Shown here in pieces: positions 28,775 to 38,250 of a stretch of 64,000 nucleotides of DNA. Both the position numbers and the translations under genes were made by a program. The notes under the pieces were generated by a model that made no database searches, was not told the DNA's origin, and was given only the letters and a program-made list of their open reading frames with translations. The stretch spans positions 16,401 through 80,400 of the forward strand of contig JAHEAV010000012.1 of NCBI GenBank assembly GCA_024642565.1. The letters run 5' to 3'. This DNA comes from Erythrobacter sp. GTDB lineage: Bacteria; Pseudomonadota; Alphaproteobacteria; Sphingomonadales; Sphingomonadaceae. Numbering within the stretch: the first letter of the stretch is position 1; each line of letters begins with the position of its first letter.

Positions 28775-29345
28775 TTATACGCCCCGTATGAAGCAGCGCT
28801 ATGACGATATGATCGTCAAGGCGATGACCGAAAAATTCGGTTACAAGAACCGGATGGAAGTCCCGCGGCTCGAGAAGATCACGCTCAATATGGGTGTGGG
28901 CGAAGCGAGCCAGGACAAGAAAAAGGTTCAGACTGCTGCCGAAGAAATGGCACTGATCGCTGGCCAGAAGCCGGTTATCACCAAGGCCAAGAAGTCGATC
29001 GCTCAGTTCAAGCTGCGCGAAGGCATGCCAATCGGTTGCAAGGTAACCTTGCGCCGCGAACGCATGTATGAGTTCATGGACCGCCTGGTTACAGTTGCAA
29101 TGCCCCGCATTCGTGACTTTCGTGGCCTCAACCCGAAGAGCTTTGATGGCCGTGGCAATTACGCCATGGGCTTGAAAGAGCAGATCATCTTTCCCGAGAT
29201 CTCTTACGACAAGATCGAAAAGGTCCGCGGGATGGATATCATCGTTACCACCACGGCGAACACCGATGACGAAGCACGTGAATTGCTGCGTCTGTTCGGA
29301 TTCCCGTACCCGGCTGAAGAAGCCGACGAACAGCAGGCCGCGTGA
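28767..29345 (+). CDS. rplE: 50S ribosomal protein L5
   Basis: A 192-residue L5 of the central protuberance, which binds 5S rRNA and contacts P-site t[64 protein letters not shown] and [20 protein letters not shown] are conserved. About ten extra acidic residues ([10 protein letters not shown]) extend the C-terminus. The ATG lies 8 bases inside rplX. Confidence 0.97.
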   Translation: MADYTPRMKQRYDDMIVKAMTEKFGYKNRMEVPRLEKITLNMGVGEASQDKKKVQTAAEEMALIAGQKPVITKAKKSIAQFKLREGMPIGCKVTLRRERMYEFMDRLVTVAMPRIRDFRGLNPKSFDGRGNYAMGLKEQIIFPEISYDKIEKVRGMDIIVTTTANTDDEARELLRLFGFPYPAEEADEQQAA

Positions 29346-29373
29346 GCGGTAAGAAGAAGAGAGCTTAAGTCCA

Positions 29374-29679
29374 ATGGCGAAACTGAGTTCCGTAAACAAG
29401 AACGAGCGACGTAAGAAGCTCGTCAAGAAGTATGCGGCGAAATACGCCCATCTCAAGGCTGTGGCCGATGACCAGTCGCTCGACGAGAGCGAACGGTTGA
29501 TGGCACGTCTGAAGATGGCGGAAATCCCGCGCAACGCGAATCCCACGCGTGTGCGCAACCGTTGTGCAACCACCGGCCGCCCGCGCGGCTATTATCGCAA
29601 GTTCGGCATCAACCGTATCGAACTGCGTAACCTCGGTAACAAGGGCCTTATTCCAGGCCTGACCAAGTCGAGCTGGTGA
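29374..29679 (+). CDS. rpsN: 30S ribosomal protein S14, zinc-free type
   Basis: A 101-residue S14. The long form without the zinc-binding CxxC pairs is shown by the length and by [44 protein letters not shown]14 helps assemble the 30S head. It lies 28 bases after rplE and 11 before rpsH. Confidence 0.97.
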   Translation: MAKLSSVNKNERRKKLVKKYAAKYAHLKAVADDQSLDESERLMARLKMAEIPRNANPTRVRNRCATTGRPRGYYRKFGINRIELRNLGNKGLIPGLTKSSW

Positions 29680-29690
29680 GGATCTGATAG

Positions 29691-30086
29691 ATGGCTATGA
29701 CCGATCCACTGGGTGATATGCTCACCCGCATCCGCAATGGACAGCAGGCGAAGAAGGATTCCGTCCTTTCGCCAGCATCCAAGCTGCGTGCAAACGTTCT
29801 AGAAGTCCTCCAGCGCGAAGGTTACATTCGCGGTTACACGGAAGATTCCTCGGGCAAGCACCCTGCGCTGCGGATCGAACTGAAATATTTCGAAGGTGAA
29901 CCTGCGATCAAGCATGTTGCCCGTGTCTCCAAGCCTGGCCGCCGCGTCTATTCGGGTTCGAAAGAACTTCCGACAGTCCGCAATGGTCTGGGCATCACCA
30001 TCGTCTCGACGCCGAAGGGTGTGCTTTCTGATATTGAAGCACGCACCCAGAACGTCGGCGGCGAAGTGCTGGCGGAGGTATTCTGA
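29691..30086 (+). CDS. rpsH: 30S ribosomal protein S8
   Basis: A 131-residue S8; it binds the central 16S domain and in enterobacteria represses the spc operon by binding its m[26 protein letters not shown] and the C-terminal [32 protein letters not shown] are conserved. A second in-frame ATG two codons in is an equally good start. The stop overlaps the rplF start (TGATG). Confidence 0.97.
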   Translation: MAMTDPLGDMLTRIRNGQQAKKDSVLSPASKLRANVLEVLQREGYIRGYTEDSSGKHPALRIELKYFEGEPAIKHVARVSKPGRRVYSGSKELPTVRNGLGITIVSTPKGVLSDIEARTQNVGGEVLAEVF

Positions 30087-30619
30087 TGAGCCGCATTGGC
30101 AAACGTGCAGTGGCGATCCCAGCGGGGGTCACTGCCCAGATCGAGGAAGGCATACTCAGCGTAAAGGGGCCCAAGGGCACCCTCTCGCTTGGTCTGCTGG
30201 ACGACATTGATTATAAGGTCGAAGATGGCGCGATCAGCGTCATGCCGGCCAATGAAACCAAGCGGGCCCGTTCCTATTGGGGTATGCAGCGTACGCTGGT
30301 CGCCAATCTGGTTGACGGTGTAACGGACGGCTTCACCAAGGTGCTGGAAATCACCGGTGTGGGTTACCGTGCGAACGCGCAGGGCAGTAATCTGAAGCTG
30401 CAGCTCGGCTACAGCCACGATGTCGATATCGCCGTGCCCGAAGGCATTGAGGTAAAGACCCCCGATCAGACTACGGTTGAGATCAGCGGCAACGATAAGC
30501 AGGCTGTTGGTCAATTCGCTGCCGAAGTCCGCCGCTGGCGCAAGCCCGAACCCTACAAGGGCAAGGGCATCAAGTACCGTGGTGAATACATCTTCCGCAA
30601 GGAAGGGAAGAAGAAGTAA
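30086..30619 (+). CDS. rplF: 50S ribosomal protein L6
   Basis: A 177-residue L6 near the GTPase centre. [33 protein letters not shown] opens the protein; [23 protein letters not shown] and the C-terminal signature [29 protein letters not shown] are conserved. It starts within the rpsH stop, and rplR follows with a single base between. Confidence 0.97.
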   Translation: MSRIGKRAVAIPAGVTAQIEEGILSVKGPKGTLSLGLLDDIDYKVEDGAISVMPANETKRARSYWGMQRTLVANLVDGVTDGFTKVLEITGVGYRANAQGSNLKLQLGYSHDVDIAVPEGIEVKTPDQTTVEISGNDKQAVGQFAAEVRRWRKPEPYKGKGIKYRGEYIFRKEGKKK

Positions 30620-30620
30620 G

Positions 30621-30965
30621 ATGGCCAAGCTTTCTCTATTCGAGCGCCGCCGCCGCCGCGTGCGCACCGCCCTCCGGGCCCGTTCCGGTGATCGTCCCCG
30701 TTTGTCGGTGCACCGCACCGGACGCCACATCTACGCGCAGATCATTGATGACAAGGATGGCCGCACGGTCGCCGCGGCATCGACGCTCGGTGCGAAGATT
30801 TCGGGTGCCAACGTCGATGCCGCCTCGCAAGTGGGCAAGGACATTGCCGCTGCAGCCAAGAAGGCTGGCGTCACCACCGTTGTGTTCGATCGCGGCGGCT
30901 TCCTGTTCCATGGCCGCGTCAAAGCGTTGGCCGACGCCGCGCGCGAAGGCGGTCTGGAGTTCTGA
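30621..30965 (+). CDS. rplR: 50S ribosomal protein L18
   Basis: A 114-residue L18, which binds 5S rRNA with L5. [44 protein letters not shown] and [28 protein letters not shown] are conserved. The ATG at 30621 lies one base after the rplF stop; rpsE follows 2 bases after the end. Confidence 0.97.
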   Translation: MAKLSLFERRRRRVRTALRARSGDRPRLSVHRTGRHIYAQIIDDKDGRTVAAASTLGAKISGANVDAASQVGKDIAAAAKKAGVTTVVFDRGGFLFHGRVKALADAAREGGLEF

Positions 30966-30967
30966 TT

Positions 30968-31801
30968 ATGGCTGACGAAAACATGACACCCGAAAACGAA
31001 GCAGCCCCCGAAACGGCAGCGGTTGAAGAAACCGTAGCTCAGCCGGAAGCCGTTGCGGCTCCGACTGTGGATGCGGCGGCCGAACCGGCTCCGACCGAAG
31101 AAGCTGCGCCGGCTGCGGATGGTGACCAACCCCGTCAGGGCCGTGGTGGCCGTGGCGGCCGCGACAACAATCGCGGTGGCGGTGGTGGCCGTGACGGCGG
31201 CCGTGATGGCGGCCGTGGCCGTGGCGGACGCGATAACAACCGCCGTGGTGGCCGCGAGGAAGAGGGTGATGGGCTGATTGAAAAGCTGGTCCACATCAAT
31301 CGCGTATCCAAGACGGTGAAGGGCGGTAAGCGCTTTGGTTTCGCCGCCCTGGTCGTGGTCGGTGACGGCACCGGCCGTGTCGGATTTGGTCACGGCAAGG
31401 CACGCGAAGTGCCTGAAGCCATTACCAAGGCGACCGCTGCTGCCAAGAAGAAGATGATCCGCGTGCCGCTGAAAGATGGCCGTACGTTGCACCATGATGG
31501 CAAGGGCCGTTTTGGGGCTGGCCTGGTTAATGTCCGTTCGGCGCCTGCCGGTACCGGCATCATCGCAGGTGGCCCGATGCGCGCCGTGTTCGAAAGCCTG
31601 GGCGTCCACGATGTGGTGACCAAGTCGATCGGCACATCCAACCCATACAACATGGTGCGTGCGACATTCGATGCCCTGACCAATCAGACTTCACCGAAGT
31701 CCGTTGCTCAGCGGCGTGGCAAGAAAGTCGCCGACCTGCTGGGTCGTGGCGGCGCAAGCGAAGCCGAAGCGGAAGCTGACGCTGCAGCATTGACGGAGTA
31801 A
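30968..31801 (+). CDS. rpsE: 30S ribosomal protein S5 with RGG-rich N-terminal extension
   Basis: A 277-residue S5, much longer than the roughly 165-residue norm. Residues 1-55 are Ala/Glu/Pro-rich; residues 56-96 are a Gly/Arg/Asp/Asn repeat region; the S5 core starts about residue 100 ([33 protein letters not shown]) and runs to [13 protein letters not shown], with a short acidic tail. S5 helps decoding accuracy and mRNA unwinding, and its loop near residue 120 is the spectinomycin region. No closer ATG makes a family-length protein; the reading frame is continuous and 2 bases after rplR. Extended S5 forms occur in other Sphingomonadales. Confidence 0.95.
   Translation: MADENMTPENEAAPETAAVEETVAQPEAVAAPTVDAAAEPAPTEEAAPAADGDQPRQGRGGRGGRDNNRGGGGGRDGGRDGGRGRGGRDNNRRGGREEEGDGLIEKLVHINRVSKTVKGGKRFGFAALVVVGDGTGRVGFGHGKAREVPEAITKATAAAKKKMIRVPLKDGRTLHHDGKGRFGAGLVNVRSAPAGTGIIAGGPMRAVFESLGVHDVVTKSIGTSNPYNMVRATFDALTNQTSPKSVAQRRGKKVADLLGRGGASEAEAEADAAALTE
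31133..31255 (+). repeat. In-frame Gly/Arg-rich repeat within rpsE
   Basis: Imperfect tandem units coding GGR, GRD and GRDNN (for example CGTGGTGGCCGTGGCGGCCG) span residues 56-96 of S5. The repetition is visible in the DNA as well as the protein, so length variation between related strains is likely. Confidence 0.75.
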
Positions 31802-31806
31802 GATAG

Positions 31807-31992
31807 ATGGCTGACGCAAAGACCATCACGTTGAAGCAGATCGGTTCGCCGATCCGCCGTCCCGCCGTACAGCGCCAGATGCTGATCGGCCTTGGCCTTA
31901 ACAAGATGAACAAGATTGTCGTCTTGAAGGACACTGCCGAAGTGCGGGGAACAATCGCCAAGTTGCCGCATCTGGTGGCTGTAGTCGATTGA
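31807..31992 (+). CDS. rpmD: 50S ribosomal protein L30
   Basis: A 61-residue L30. [54 protein letters not shown] is the conserved two-helix, three-strand fold. It lies 5 bases after rpsE. A strong hairpin with a T-run begins 7 bases after its stop, before rplO. Confidence 0.96.
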   Translation: MADAKTITLKQIGSPIRRPAVQRQMLIGLGLNKMNKIVVLKDTAEVRGTIAKLPHLVAVVD

Positions 31993-31998
31993 TCCTGA

Positions 31999-32030
31999 TG
32001 TTCCGGCGCAGGCCGGGACATTTTATTTTT
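31999..32030 (+). terminator. Terminator-like hairpin inside the spc operon
   Basis: TGTTCCGGC (31999-32007), loop GCAG, then GCCGGGACA (32012-32020) form a nine-pair stem followed directly by TTTTATTTTT. This has every mark of an intrinsic terminator, yet lies between rpmD and rplO, which are co-directional essential genes. Partial termination or a following promoter would set lower expression of rplO-secY. Confidence 0.65.
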
Positions 32031-32061
32031 AGCGCGAACAAAGCGAAAGCGAGTGCACACT

Positions 32062-32589
32062 ATGAAACTGAATGAACTCCGCGATAATGATGGTGCCCGT
32101 AAGTCACGCATGCGCGTTGGCCGGGGTATCGGGTCGGGCAAGGGCAAGACTTCCGGCCGCGGCCAGAAGGGCCAGACGAGCCGTTCGGGCGTTTCCATCG
32201 CCGGTTTTGAAGGCGGCCAGATGCCGCTCCACATGCGTTTGCCGAAACGTGGCTTCAACAACCCCTTCGCCAAGGATTATGCCGAAGTAAACCTGGGCAT
32301 GATTCAGAAATTCATCGACGCCAAGAAGATCGACATCAAGAATGTCATCGATCACGCAGCCCTGAAGGCTGCCGGTCTGGCGCGCGGCGGCAAGGATGGT
32401 GTTCGTTTGCTGGGCAAGGGTGAATTGACCGCTAAGATCAAGCTTTCCGTAGCTGGCGCATCCAAGGGTGCGGTTGCTGCAGTCGAAAAGGCAGGTGGAT
32501 CGGTCGAAGTGCTGAAGCCAACCAATCTTGAGGTCAAGGCTGCCAAGGCTGAAGCCACTGCCAAGCGGCTTGAAAAGAAGAAGAAGTAA
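32062..32589 (+). CDS. rplO: 50S ribosomal protein L15
   Basis: A 175-residue L15, a late 50S assembly protein. [43 protein letters not shown] and [17 protein letters not shown] are conserved. The C-terminal 35 residues are Ala/Lys/Glu-rich beyond the E. coli length (144). The ATG at 32062 is preferred over a GTG three codons earlier. The gap of 69 bases before it contains the terminator-like hairpin. Confidence 0.96.
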   Translation: MKLNELRDNDGARKSRMRVGRGIGSGKGKTSGRGQKGQTSRSGVSIAGFEGGQMPLHMRLPKRGFNNPFAKDYAEVNLGMIQKFIDAKKIDIKNVIDHAALKAAGLARGGKDGVRLLGKGELTAKIKLSVAGASKGAVAAVEKAGGSVEVLKPTNLEVKAAKAEATAKRLEKKKK

Positions 32590-32775
32590 GAATTTGCTGT
32601 CCCGGCAATGTTCCGGGCTAGCTATTCACGGGCGTAATTGCCTGTGGACAGCGGCCCCGACTTTGACCGGGACTGCATTTTTTGCAAGTGCAGGGTTCGA
32701 CAATCGGCCATCGGCACCTTATGTGACCAGCGAAGGCCGGGACTGTCCGGCGCCAAGTCAGGGTTCACAATAAAA

Positions 32776-34140
32776 ATGGCATCACGCGCCGACAATATCG
32801 CGAGCAATCTCAGTCTCGCCAATTTCTCGAAAGCGACCGAGCTCAAGAACCGCATTTGGTTCACGATCGGGGCGCTTATCGTGTTCCGCTTCCTCAGCTT
32901 TGTGCCATTGCCCGGCGTCAATCCGCTGGTCCTGGAATCTCTGTATGACCAGACACGGGGCGGAATTCTCGATCTGTTCAACACATTTTCGGGGGGCAGC
33001 CTCGAACGCATGAGTCTGATTGCGTTGGGTGTGATGCCCTACATTACGGCTTCGATCGTGGTGCAGCTTGCTTCTTCGCTCCATCCGGCGCTCGCAGCGC
33101 TGAAGAAGGAAGGCCAGACGGGCCGGCAGAAGATTAACCAGTATACCCGCTATGGCACGGTATTCCTGTGTGCGATCCAGGGCTGGTTTCTGGCCGCCGG
33201 ACTTGAAGCTTACGGCGCGCAAAGCGGCCTGCAAGCGGTGGTGCAGACGGGCTATATGTTCCGTGTCGGCGCGGTGATCAGTCTGGTTGGCGGGACAATG
33301 TTCCTGCTGTGGCTGGGCGAACAGATCACCAGTCGCGGGATCGGTAATGGCGTGTCACTGATCATCATGGCCGGGATTGTGGCGCAGTTCCCCAGTTTCG
33401 TTTCCAACTTGTTTGAAGGTGGCCGCAGCGGTTCGATCAGCCCGTTAATCATTATTGGCTTCATCGGCATGGTTGTCGGGCTTATCCTGTTCATCTGCTT
33501 CATGGAGCGGGCCCAGCGGCGCTTGTTGATCCAATATCCCAAACGGGCAAGCGCGCGCGGGATGATGCAAGCCGATCGCAGCCATTTGCCGCTCAAGATC
33601 AACACGGCTGGCGTTATTCCGCCGATCTTCGCAAGCTCGCTATTGCTGCTGCCACTGACGATTACGCAGTTTGCCGGGAATTCGGTCAGTCCGGATACGC
33701 CCACGGGTGCCGTGCTGCAGTCCATTCTGCAGTATCTCCGTCATGGCCAGCCGCTCTACATGTCGCTCTATGCGGCCGGCATCATCTTCTTCTGCTTCTT
33801 CTATACAGCGGTGGTCTTTAACCCTGAGGAAACAGCGGAAAATCTGAAGAAGAACGGTGGTTTCATTCCTGGGATCCGTCCGGGCAAGCGGACTTCTGAC
33901 TATCTCGACTACGTTCTCACACGTATTACTGTGGTCGGCGCCGCCTATCTGACGCTGGTTTGCGTTATTCCGGAATATATGATCGCGCAAACCGGCATTC
34001 CGTTGTTCCTTGGCGGGACCAGCTTGCTCATCGTGGTGAACGTAACTGTGGATACGATCAGCCAGGTCCAATCCCATTTGCTGGCTCATCAGTATGGTGA
34101 TTTGATCAAGAAGGCCAAGCTGAAGGGCCGCTTGCGCTAG
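32776..34140 (+). CDS. secY: Preprotein translocase subunit SecY
   Basis: A 454-residue integral membrane protein with ten spans, the channel of the Sec translocon. RFLSFVPLPGVNP in helix 1, GGSLERMSLIALGVMPYITASIVVQL (plug and helix 2), LVGGTMFLLWLGEQITSRGIGNG and QYPKRASARGMMQADRSHLPLKINTAGVIPPIFASSLL are conserved, as is the ribosome-contact loop KKNGGFIPGIRPGKRTSDYLDYVLTRIT. The ATG at 32776 gives the standard start; a more upstream in-frame GTG or ATG would add a Cys-rich stretch unlike SecY. The 186-base gap before it holds a CCCGG/CCGGG hairpin. Confidence 0.97.
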   Translation: MASRADNIASNLSLANFSKATELKNRIWFTIGALIVFRFLSFVPLPGVNPLVLESLYDQTRGGILDLFNTFSGGSLERMSLIALGVMPYITASIVVQLASSLHPALAALKKEGQTGRQKINQYTRYGTVFLCAIQGWFLAAGLEAYGAQSGLQAVVQTGYMFRVGAVISLVGGTMFLLWLGEQITSRGIGNGVSLIIMAGIVAQFPSFVSNLFEGGRSGSISPLIIIGFIGMVVGLILFICFMERAQRRLLIQYPKRASARGMMQADRSHLPLKINTAGVIPPIFASSLLLLPLTITQFAGNSVSPDTPTGAVLQSILQYLRHGQPLYMSLYAAGIIFFCFFYTAVVFNPEETAENLKKNGGFIPGIRPGKRTSDYLDYVLTRITVVGAAYLTLVCVIPEYMIAQTGIPLFLGGTSLLIVVNVTVDTISQVQSHLLAHQYGDLIKKAKLKGRLR

Positions 34141-34185
34141 GCGCGATCGGTCTGGCACGCATCCGCGACACTGGGGGCAATCGTT

Positions 34186-34830
34186 TTGAATATCATCCTT
34201 TTGGGACCTCCGGGCGCGGGCAAGGGCACGCAGTCAGCGCGTCTGGTCGAACAATATGGCATGCATCAGCTGTCAACTGGCGACATGTTGCGGGCAGCAG
34301 TCAAAGCGAAGACGCCTGTCGGTCTTGAAGCCAAGGCCGTGATGGAGCGCGGTGAGCTGGTTTCGGACGAGATCGTCTCTGCCCTGATCGATGCCGAACT
34401 GGGTGCAATGGCCCCGGCAACCGGCGCAATATTTGATGGCTATCCCCGCACGGAACCACAGGCGCGGGCGCTGGATGCAATTCTCGAACGGCATGGCCGC
34501 AAACTCGATCATGTTATCGAGCTGGAAGTGGATGAAGATGCGCTGGTTGACCGGATTACCGGCCGCTTCACCTGCGCCAATTGCGGTGCCGGCTATCACG
34601 ATCGCTATCATCTGCCCAAGGTGGACGGGGTTTGCGATCGTTGCGGCGGTACCGAATTCAAGCGGCGGCCGGACGATAACGAAGAAACCGTCCGTATGCG
34701 GATGCAGGAATATCGCGCCAAGACCGCGCCAATTCTGCCTGTTTATGATGCGCGCGGTATTGTCAGTCGTGTCGACGGGATGGCCAGCATTGAAGATGTT
34801 ACCAAGGCGCTTGATGCCATCGTAAGTTAA
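34186..34830 (+). CDS. adk: Adenylate kinase with Cys4 zinc LID
   Basis: A 214-residue adenylate kinase, converting ATP plus AMP to two ADP. LLGPPGAGKGTQ is the P-loop, STGDMLRAAV and DGYPRT are AMP-site motifs. The LID carries Cys130, Cys133, Cys150 and Cys153 (CANC and CDRC), the zinc-binding form. The start is TTG at 34186, directly before the first beta strand. secY-adk pairing is common in bacteria. The gene lies 45 bases after secY. Confidence 0.97.
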   Translation: MNIILLGPPGAGKGTQSARLVEQYGMHQLSTGDMLRAAVKAKTPVGLEAKAVMERGELVSDEIVSALIDAELGAMAPATGAIFDGYPRTEPQARALDAILERHGRKLDHVIELEVDEDALVDRITGRFTCANCGAGYHDRYHLPKVDGVCDRCGGTEFKRRPDDNEETVRMRMQEYRAKTAPILPVYDARGIVSRVDGMASIEDVTKALDAIVS

Positions 34831-34912
34831 CATCGCCGCATTCGGGCCTACCCCTGCTATTTCCTTGCGTTACGGCTTGGGATAGGAAGGTAGGGAATTG
34901 GGAGTGCGCTTT

Positions 34913-35605
34913 ATGTCCAGACGTCTTACCGCTTTGATGGCCTTGGTTTCCGCCGGATTTCTATGTGCGGTGCCAGCTGCCGCAAAGGTGGTAGAAGAAG
35001 GCGAAGGCAGCTTTGTTACGCGTGACTCGGTAACCGTGAAGGCGGCACCTTACGCTGTCTGGACCGCGCTGATCACTCCGAACAAATGGTGGAGCAACTC
35101 GCACACCTGGTCTGGCAACGCCGAAAATATGTATATCAGCGCGCAGGCTGGGGGTTGCTTTTGCGAACTCCTGCCGATGCCGGCAGACGCGCCCGAAGGT
35201 GTTCGGCGCGGTAGTGCCCATCACATGACCGTGGTGATGGTCGATCCGCCCAAGGCGCTGCGTATGCGGGGCGGACTTGGCCCGCTTCAGAGCGAGCCTG
35301 TTGATGGCGTACTGACGATCACGATGGCGCCGGGCAAGAATGGCACAACCATAACTTTCGAATATGTCGTTGGCGGCTACATGCGCTTCCCGACATCCGA
35401 TATCGCCAAGGCTGTGGATGGCGTGATGAGCCAGCAATTGAACAGTTTGGCTAAGCTTCTGGGGCCGGTTGCGCCTGAGCCGCCAGCCGAAAAGGCGGAA
35501 AAGACTGAAAAGGCCGAGCCTCTCAAGTCAGAAGTCCCCGATCCGAAGAAGGTTGAGACGGTCGACGAGGCCTTCAGTTCCCTTACGGACGACGGGAATT
35601 CCTGA
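34913..35605 (+). CDS. Secreted SRPBCC (START-like) domain protein
   Basis: A 230-residue protein with a signal peptide (RRLTALMALVSAGFLCAVPAAAK, cut near AAA) and an SRPBCC fold: VTVKAAPYAVWTALITPNKWWSNSHTWSGN is the standard opening of the domain and ITFEYVVGGYMRF its end. The last 45 residues are a Lys/Glu/Pro-rich tail. SRPBCC domains bind hydrophobic ligands; the ligand here is unknown. GGAG lies 8 bases before the ATG at 34913, better than the TTG five codons upstream. It sits between adk and gdhA within the ribosomal cluster, with no clear functional link. Confidence 0.82.
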   Translation: MSRRLTALMALVSAGFLCAVPAAAKVVEEGEGSFVTRDSVTVKAAPYAVWTALITPNKWWSNSHTWSGNAENMYISAQAGGCFCELLPMPADAPEGVRRGSAHHMTVVMVDPPKALRMRGGLGPLQSEPVDGVLTITMAPGKNGTTITFEYVVGGYMRFPTSDIAKAVDGVMSQQLNSLAKLLGPVAPEPPAEKAEKTEKAEPLKSEVPDPKKVETVDEAFSSLTDDGNS

Positions 35606-35763
35606 AAGACTTTGCCTGCCGATTTGCGCATCGGCAATTCGGCGGTAGAAGGGTATCCGGGAATAGGATGCGGTTCGCAGCGTTTGCATCGCACCAATAA
35701 TGGGTCGCAGATAACAATTCGGGGGGCATTTCGCCGCCTGTAGCCCTTTGGGAGGGAGCGATC

Positions 35764-37119
35764 ATGGCGGTTACCGATCACGTAGACCTTGCGACATTCA
35801 TGAAAGGTGTGGAGCGGCGCAACCCGCATCAGCCGGAATTCACGCAGGCCGTTCAGGAAGTGGCGGAGGACATCTTCGATTTCATCGAAGACAAGGAAGC
35901 CTATCACTCCGAACAGATACTTCGCCGGATCACCGAGCCGGACCGGGTCGTCAGCTTCCGTGTCTGCTGGGAAGATGACAATGGTAACATTCGCGTCCAG
36001 CGGGGCTGGCGGGTTCAGAACAACAACGCCATCGGGCCATATAAGGGTGGTATCCGTTTCCATCCCAGCGTGACTGAAAGCGTGCTCAAGTTTCTCGCAT
36101 TCGAACAAACCTTCAAGAATGCGCTCACTGGCCTTCCGATGGGTGGCGGGAAGGGCGGTTCCAATTTCAATCCAAAGGGCAAGTCCGACCGTGAAGTGAT
36201 GCGTTTCTGTCAGAGCTTCATGACGGAACTTTACCGCCATATCGGCGCGGATGTGGATGTGCCTGCAGGCGATATCGGCGTGGGCGGGCGCGAGATCGGT
36301 TATATGTTTGGCCAGTACAAGCGCATCACCAACCACTTCACCGGGGTCTTGACCGGCAAGGGCATGGAATACGGTGGATCGATGATCCGGCCGGAGGCCA
36401 CCGGTTATGGCGCGGTCTATTTCCTGCAGGAAATGCTCAAGCATCGCGGGGACGGGGTAAAGGGCAAAATTGCCGTAATTTCCGGTTCGGGCAACGTCGC
36501 GACGCATGCGGCAGAAAAAATTACCCAAATGGGCGGCAAGGTCGTGACCCTGTCGGATTCGGGCGGGTTTATCCATGATCCCGACGGGATCGATCAGGAC
36601 AAGATTGACTGGATCAAGATCCACAAGACCCGCAATCGTGGCCGTATCAGTGACTATGTAGACCAGTATTCCGGTGCGACATTCCACGAGGGCAAGAACC
36701 CATGGCATGTCAAATGCGATGTCGCTTTGCCTTGCGCAACGCAGAACGAACTGGATGATGAAGAAGCCAAGGCGCTGGTCGCCAATGGCTGTATCGCAGT
36801 TGCCGAAGGGGCAAACATGCCGTCAACGCTTAAGGCAACACATGTCTTCAAGGATGCGAAGATCATGTTCGCACCCGGCAAGGCGGCCAATGCTGGCGGC
36901 GTGGCAGTCTCGGGTCTGGAGATGAGTCAGAATTCCGAACGCCGTTCGTGGAAAGAAGAAGAACTGCAAAAGATGTTACTCGACATCATGCAGGGCATTC
37001 ACAACCGGTGCCTGGCCTATGGCGACAAGGGCAATGGTTACGTCGATTATGTAAAGGGTGCGAATATCGCAGGCTTCAAGAAGGTAGCCGATGCCATGCT
37101 GGCCTTCGGAGTGGTCTGA
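35764..37119 (+). CDS. gdhA: NADP-type glutamate dehydrogenase
   Basis: A 451-residue hexameric-type GDH that aminates 2-oxoglutarate to glutamate. Substrate residues Lys94 (GPYKGGIRF), Lys118 and Lys130 (PMGGGKGGSNF) are present, with VPAGDIGVGGREIGYMFGQYKR and the Rossmann motif VISGSGNVATHAAEK (Gly-x-Gly-x-x-Ala type). Length and sequence match the small ~450-residue GdhA class, usually NADP-dependent; cofactor choice is inferred. It interrupts the usual secY/adk-to-rpsM order. A GGAGGGAGCG ribosome site precedes the ATG, and a hairpin overlaps the stop. Confidence 0.93.
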   Translation: MAVTDHVDLATFMKGVERRNPHQPEFTQAVQEVAEDIFDFIEDKEAYHSEQILRRITEPDRVVSFRVCWEDDNGNIRVQRGWRVQNNNAIGPYKGGIRFHPSVTESVLKFLAFEQTFKNALTGLPMGGGKGGSNFNPKGKSDREVMRFCQSFMTELYRHIGADVDVPAGDIGVGGREIGYMFGQYKRITNHFTGVLTGKGMEYGGSMIRPEATGYGAVYFLQEMLKHRGDGVKGKIAVISGSGNVATHAAEKITQMGGKVVTLSDSGGFIHDPDGIDQDKIDWIKIHKTRNRGRISDYVDQYSGATFHEGKNPWHVKCDVALPCATQNELDDEEAKALVANGCIAVAEGANMPSTLKATHVFKDAKIMFAPGKAANAGGVAVSGLEMSQNSERRSWKEEELQKMLLDIMQGIHNRCLAYGDKGNGYVDYVKGANIAGFKKVADAMLAFGVV

Positions 37120-37155
37120 CCGCCGCGAAAGGCGCGCCCGGTCACTTGGGTTTTG
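37117..37155 (+). terminator. Possible terminator after gdhA
   Basis: TGACCG (37117-37122), which includes the stop codon, pairs with CGGTCA (37139-37144) around a GC-rich inner part, followed by CTTGGGTTTTG. The T-run is short and interrupted, so efficiency is uncertain. Confidence 0.4.
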
Positions 37156-37423
37156 ACGGACTGTCAAAGCTGGTGTAATGCCGCTTGCAACGCCGGTTCC
37201 GGCACCCATTTATGTGGGTGCGTATGCTTATGCGCGCTTACCGGTTGACGTCACACGCGAATCGCCTTAAGCGCGCTTTTCATTCGAAATTTCGGGTTAG
37301 TCCGGCAGGCGGCAGCCTTTGCGCGCGCCATCCGGGCTTTACGTCGTTCTGACTGTCCGGAAATTTTGATGAATTGACGCGTTGAGATGGGGGCTGCGTC
37401 CCCTGTGGAGCATGGAGAAGTAA
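37120..37423 (+). promoter_or_regulatory. Leader and candidate promoter of the alpha (rpsM) operon
   Basis: A 304-base gap without a gene. A possible sigma-70-like promoter is TTGACG (37245-37250), a 17-base spacer and TAAGCG (37268-37273); the -10 is weak. The region upstream contains a CACCCATTTATGTGGGTG palindrome. The rpsM start follows CATGGAGAAGTAA, which includes a GGAG ribosome site. In enterobacteria S4 represses this operon through its leader; no matching structure could be identified by eye. Confidence 0.4.
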
Positions 37424-37792
37424 GTGGCTCGTATTGCCGGGGTAAATATCCCCACTAACAAGCGTGTGATTATCGCGCTCACCTATATTCATGGTATCGG
37501 CCGGACTACCGCCGTGCAGATTGCAGACAAACTGGGCATCGATCATTCCCGCCGCGTGCAGGATCTCACCGATGCTGAAGTTCTGCAGATCCGTGAAACC
37601 ATCGATGCCGATCATCCAGTTGAAGGCGATCTTCGCCGTACGACTGCGATGAATATCAAGCGTCTGATGGATCTCGCATCCTACCGTGGTTTGCGCCATC
37701 GCAAGGGCCTGCCGGTCCGCGGCCAACGCACCCACACCAATGCCCGCACCCGCAAGGGCAAGGCGAAGCCCATCGCGGGCAAGAAGAAGTAA
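37424..37792 (+). CDS. rpsM: 30S ribosomal protein S13
   Basis: A 122-residue S13 of the 30S head, which contacts P-site tRNA and L5. [39 protein letters not shown] and [36 protein letters not shown] are conserved. The start is GTG at 37424, preceded by GGAGAAG. It opens the alpha operon and lies 54 bases before rpsK. Confidence 0.97.
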   Translation: MARIAGVNIPTNKRVIIALTYIHGIGRTTAVQIADKLGIDHSRRVQDLTDAEVLQIRETIDADHPVEGDLRRTTAMNIKRLMDLASYRGLRHRKGLPVRGQRTHTNARTRKGKAKPIAGKKK

Positions 37793-37846
37793 GACGGCCC
37801 AGTCCGAACCTTACCCCACCTTCTTTAGAAACAGGATACCGAAACC

Positions 37847-38236
37847 ATGGCACGCGAACCACAGCGCATCAGGCGCCGCGAGCGGAAAAACATTTCCAGC
37901 GGTGTTGCGCACGTAAACGCCAGCTTCAACAATACCATGATCACCATCACCGATGCACAGGGCAACGCTATCAGCTGGTCCAGTGCAGGGGCGATGGGCT
38001 TCAAGGGCAGCCGCAAGTCAACACCCTATGCCGCTCAGGTGGCTGCGGATGACGCTGGCAAGAAAGCCGCCGAACACGGCGTGCGGACTCTTGAAGTTGA
38101 AGTCAAAGGCCCGGGTTCCGGCCGCGAAAGCGCGCTGCGTGCCCTCCAGGCCGTTGGCTTTACGATCACCTCGATCCGCGATGTGACGCCGATCCCGCAT
38201 AACGGGGTTCGCCCGTCCAAGCGGCGTCGCGTCTGA
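37847..38236 (+). CDS. rpsK: 30S ribosomal protein S11
   Basis: A 129-residue S11 of the 30S platform. KKNI-like [62 protein letters not shown] and [25 protein letters not shown] are conserved. It is followed by a strong hairpin before rpoA. Confidence 0.97.
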   Translation: MAREPQRIRRRERKNISSGVAHVNASFNNTMITITDAQGNAISWSSAGAMGFKGSRKSTPYAAQVAADDAGKKAAEHGVRTLEVEVKGPGSGRESALRALQAVGFTITSIRDVTPIPHNGVRPSKRRRV

Positions 38237-38250
38237 TCTGTAAGCTATCC

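Noticed and set aside
34141..37423. rpmJ and infA expected near secY-rpsM
   Set aside because: No short frame matching L36 or IF1 was found; they probably lie elsewhere, as in other alphaproteobacteria.
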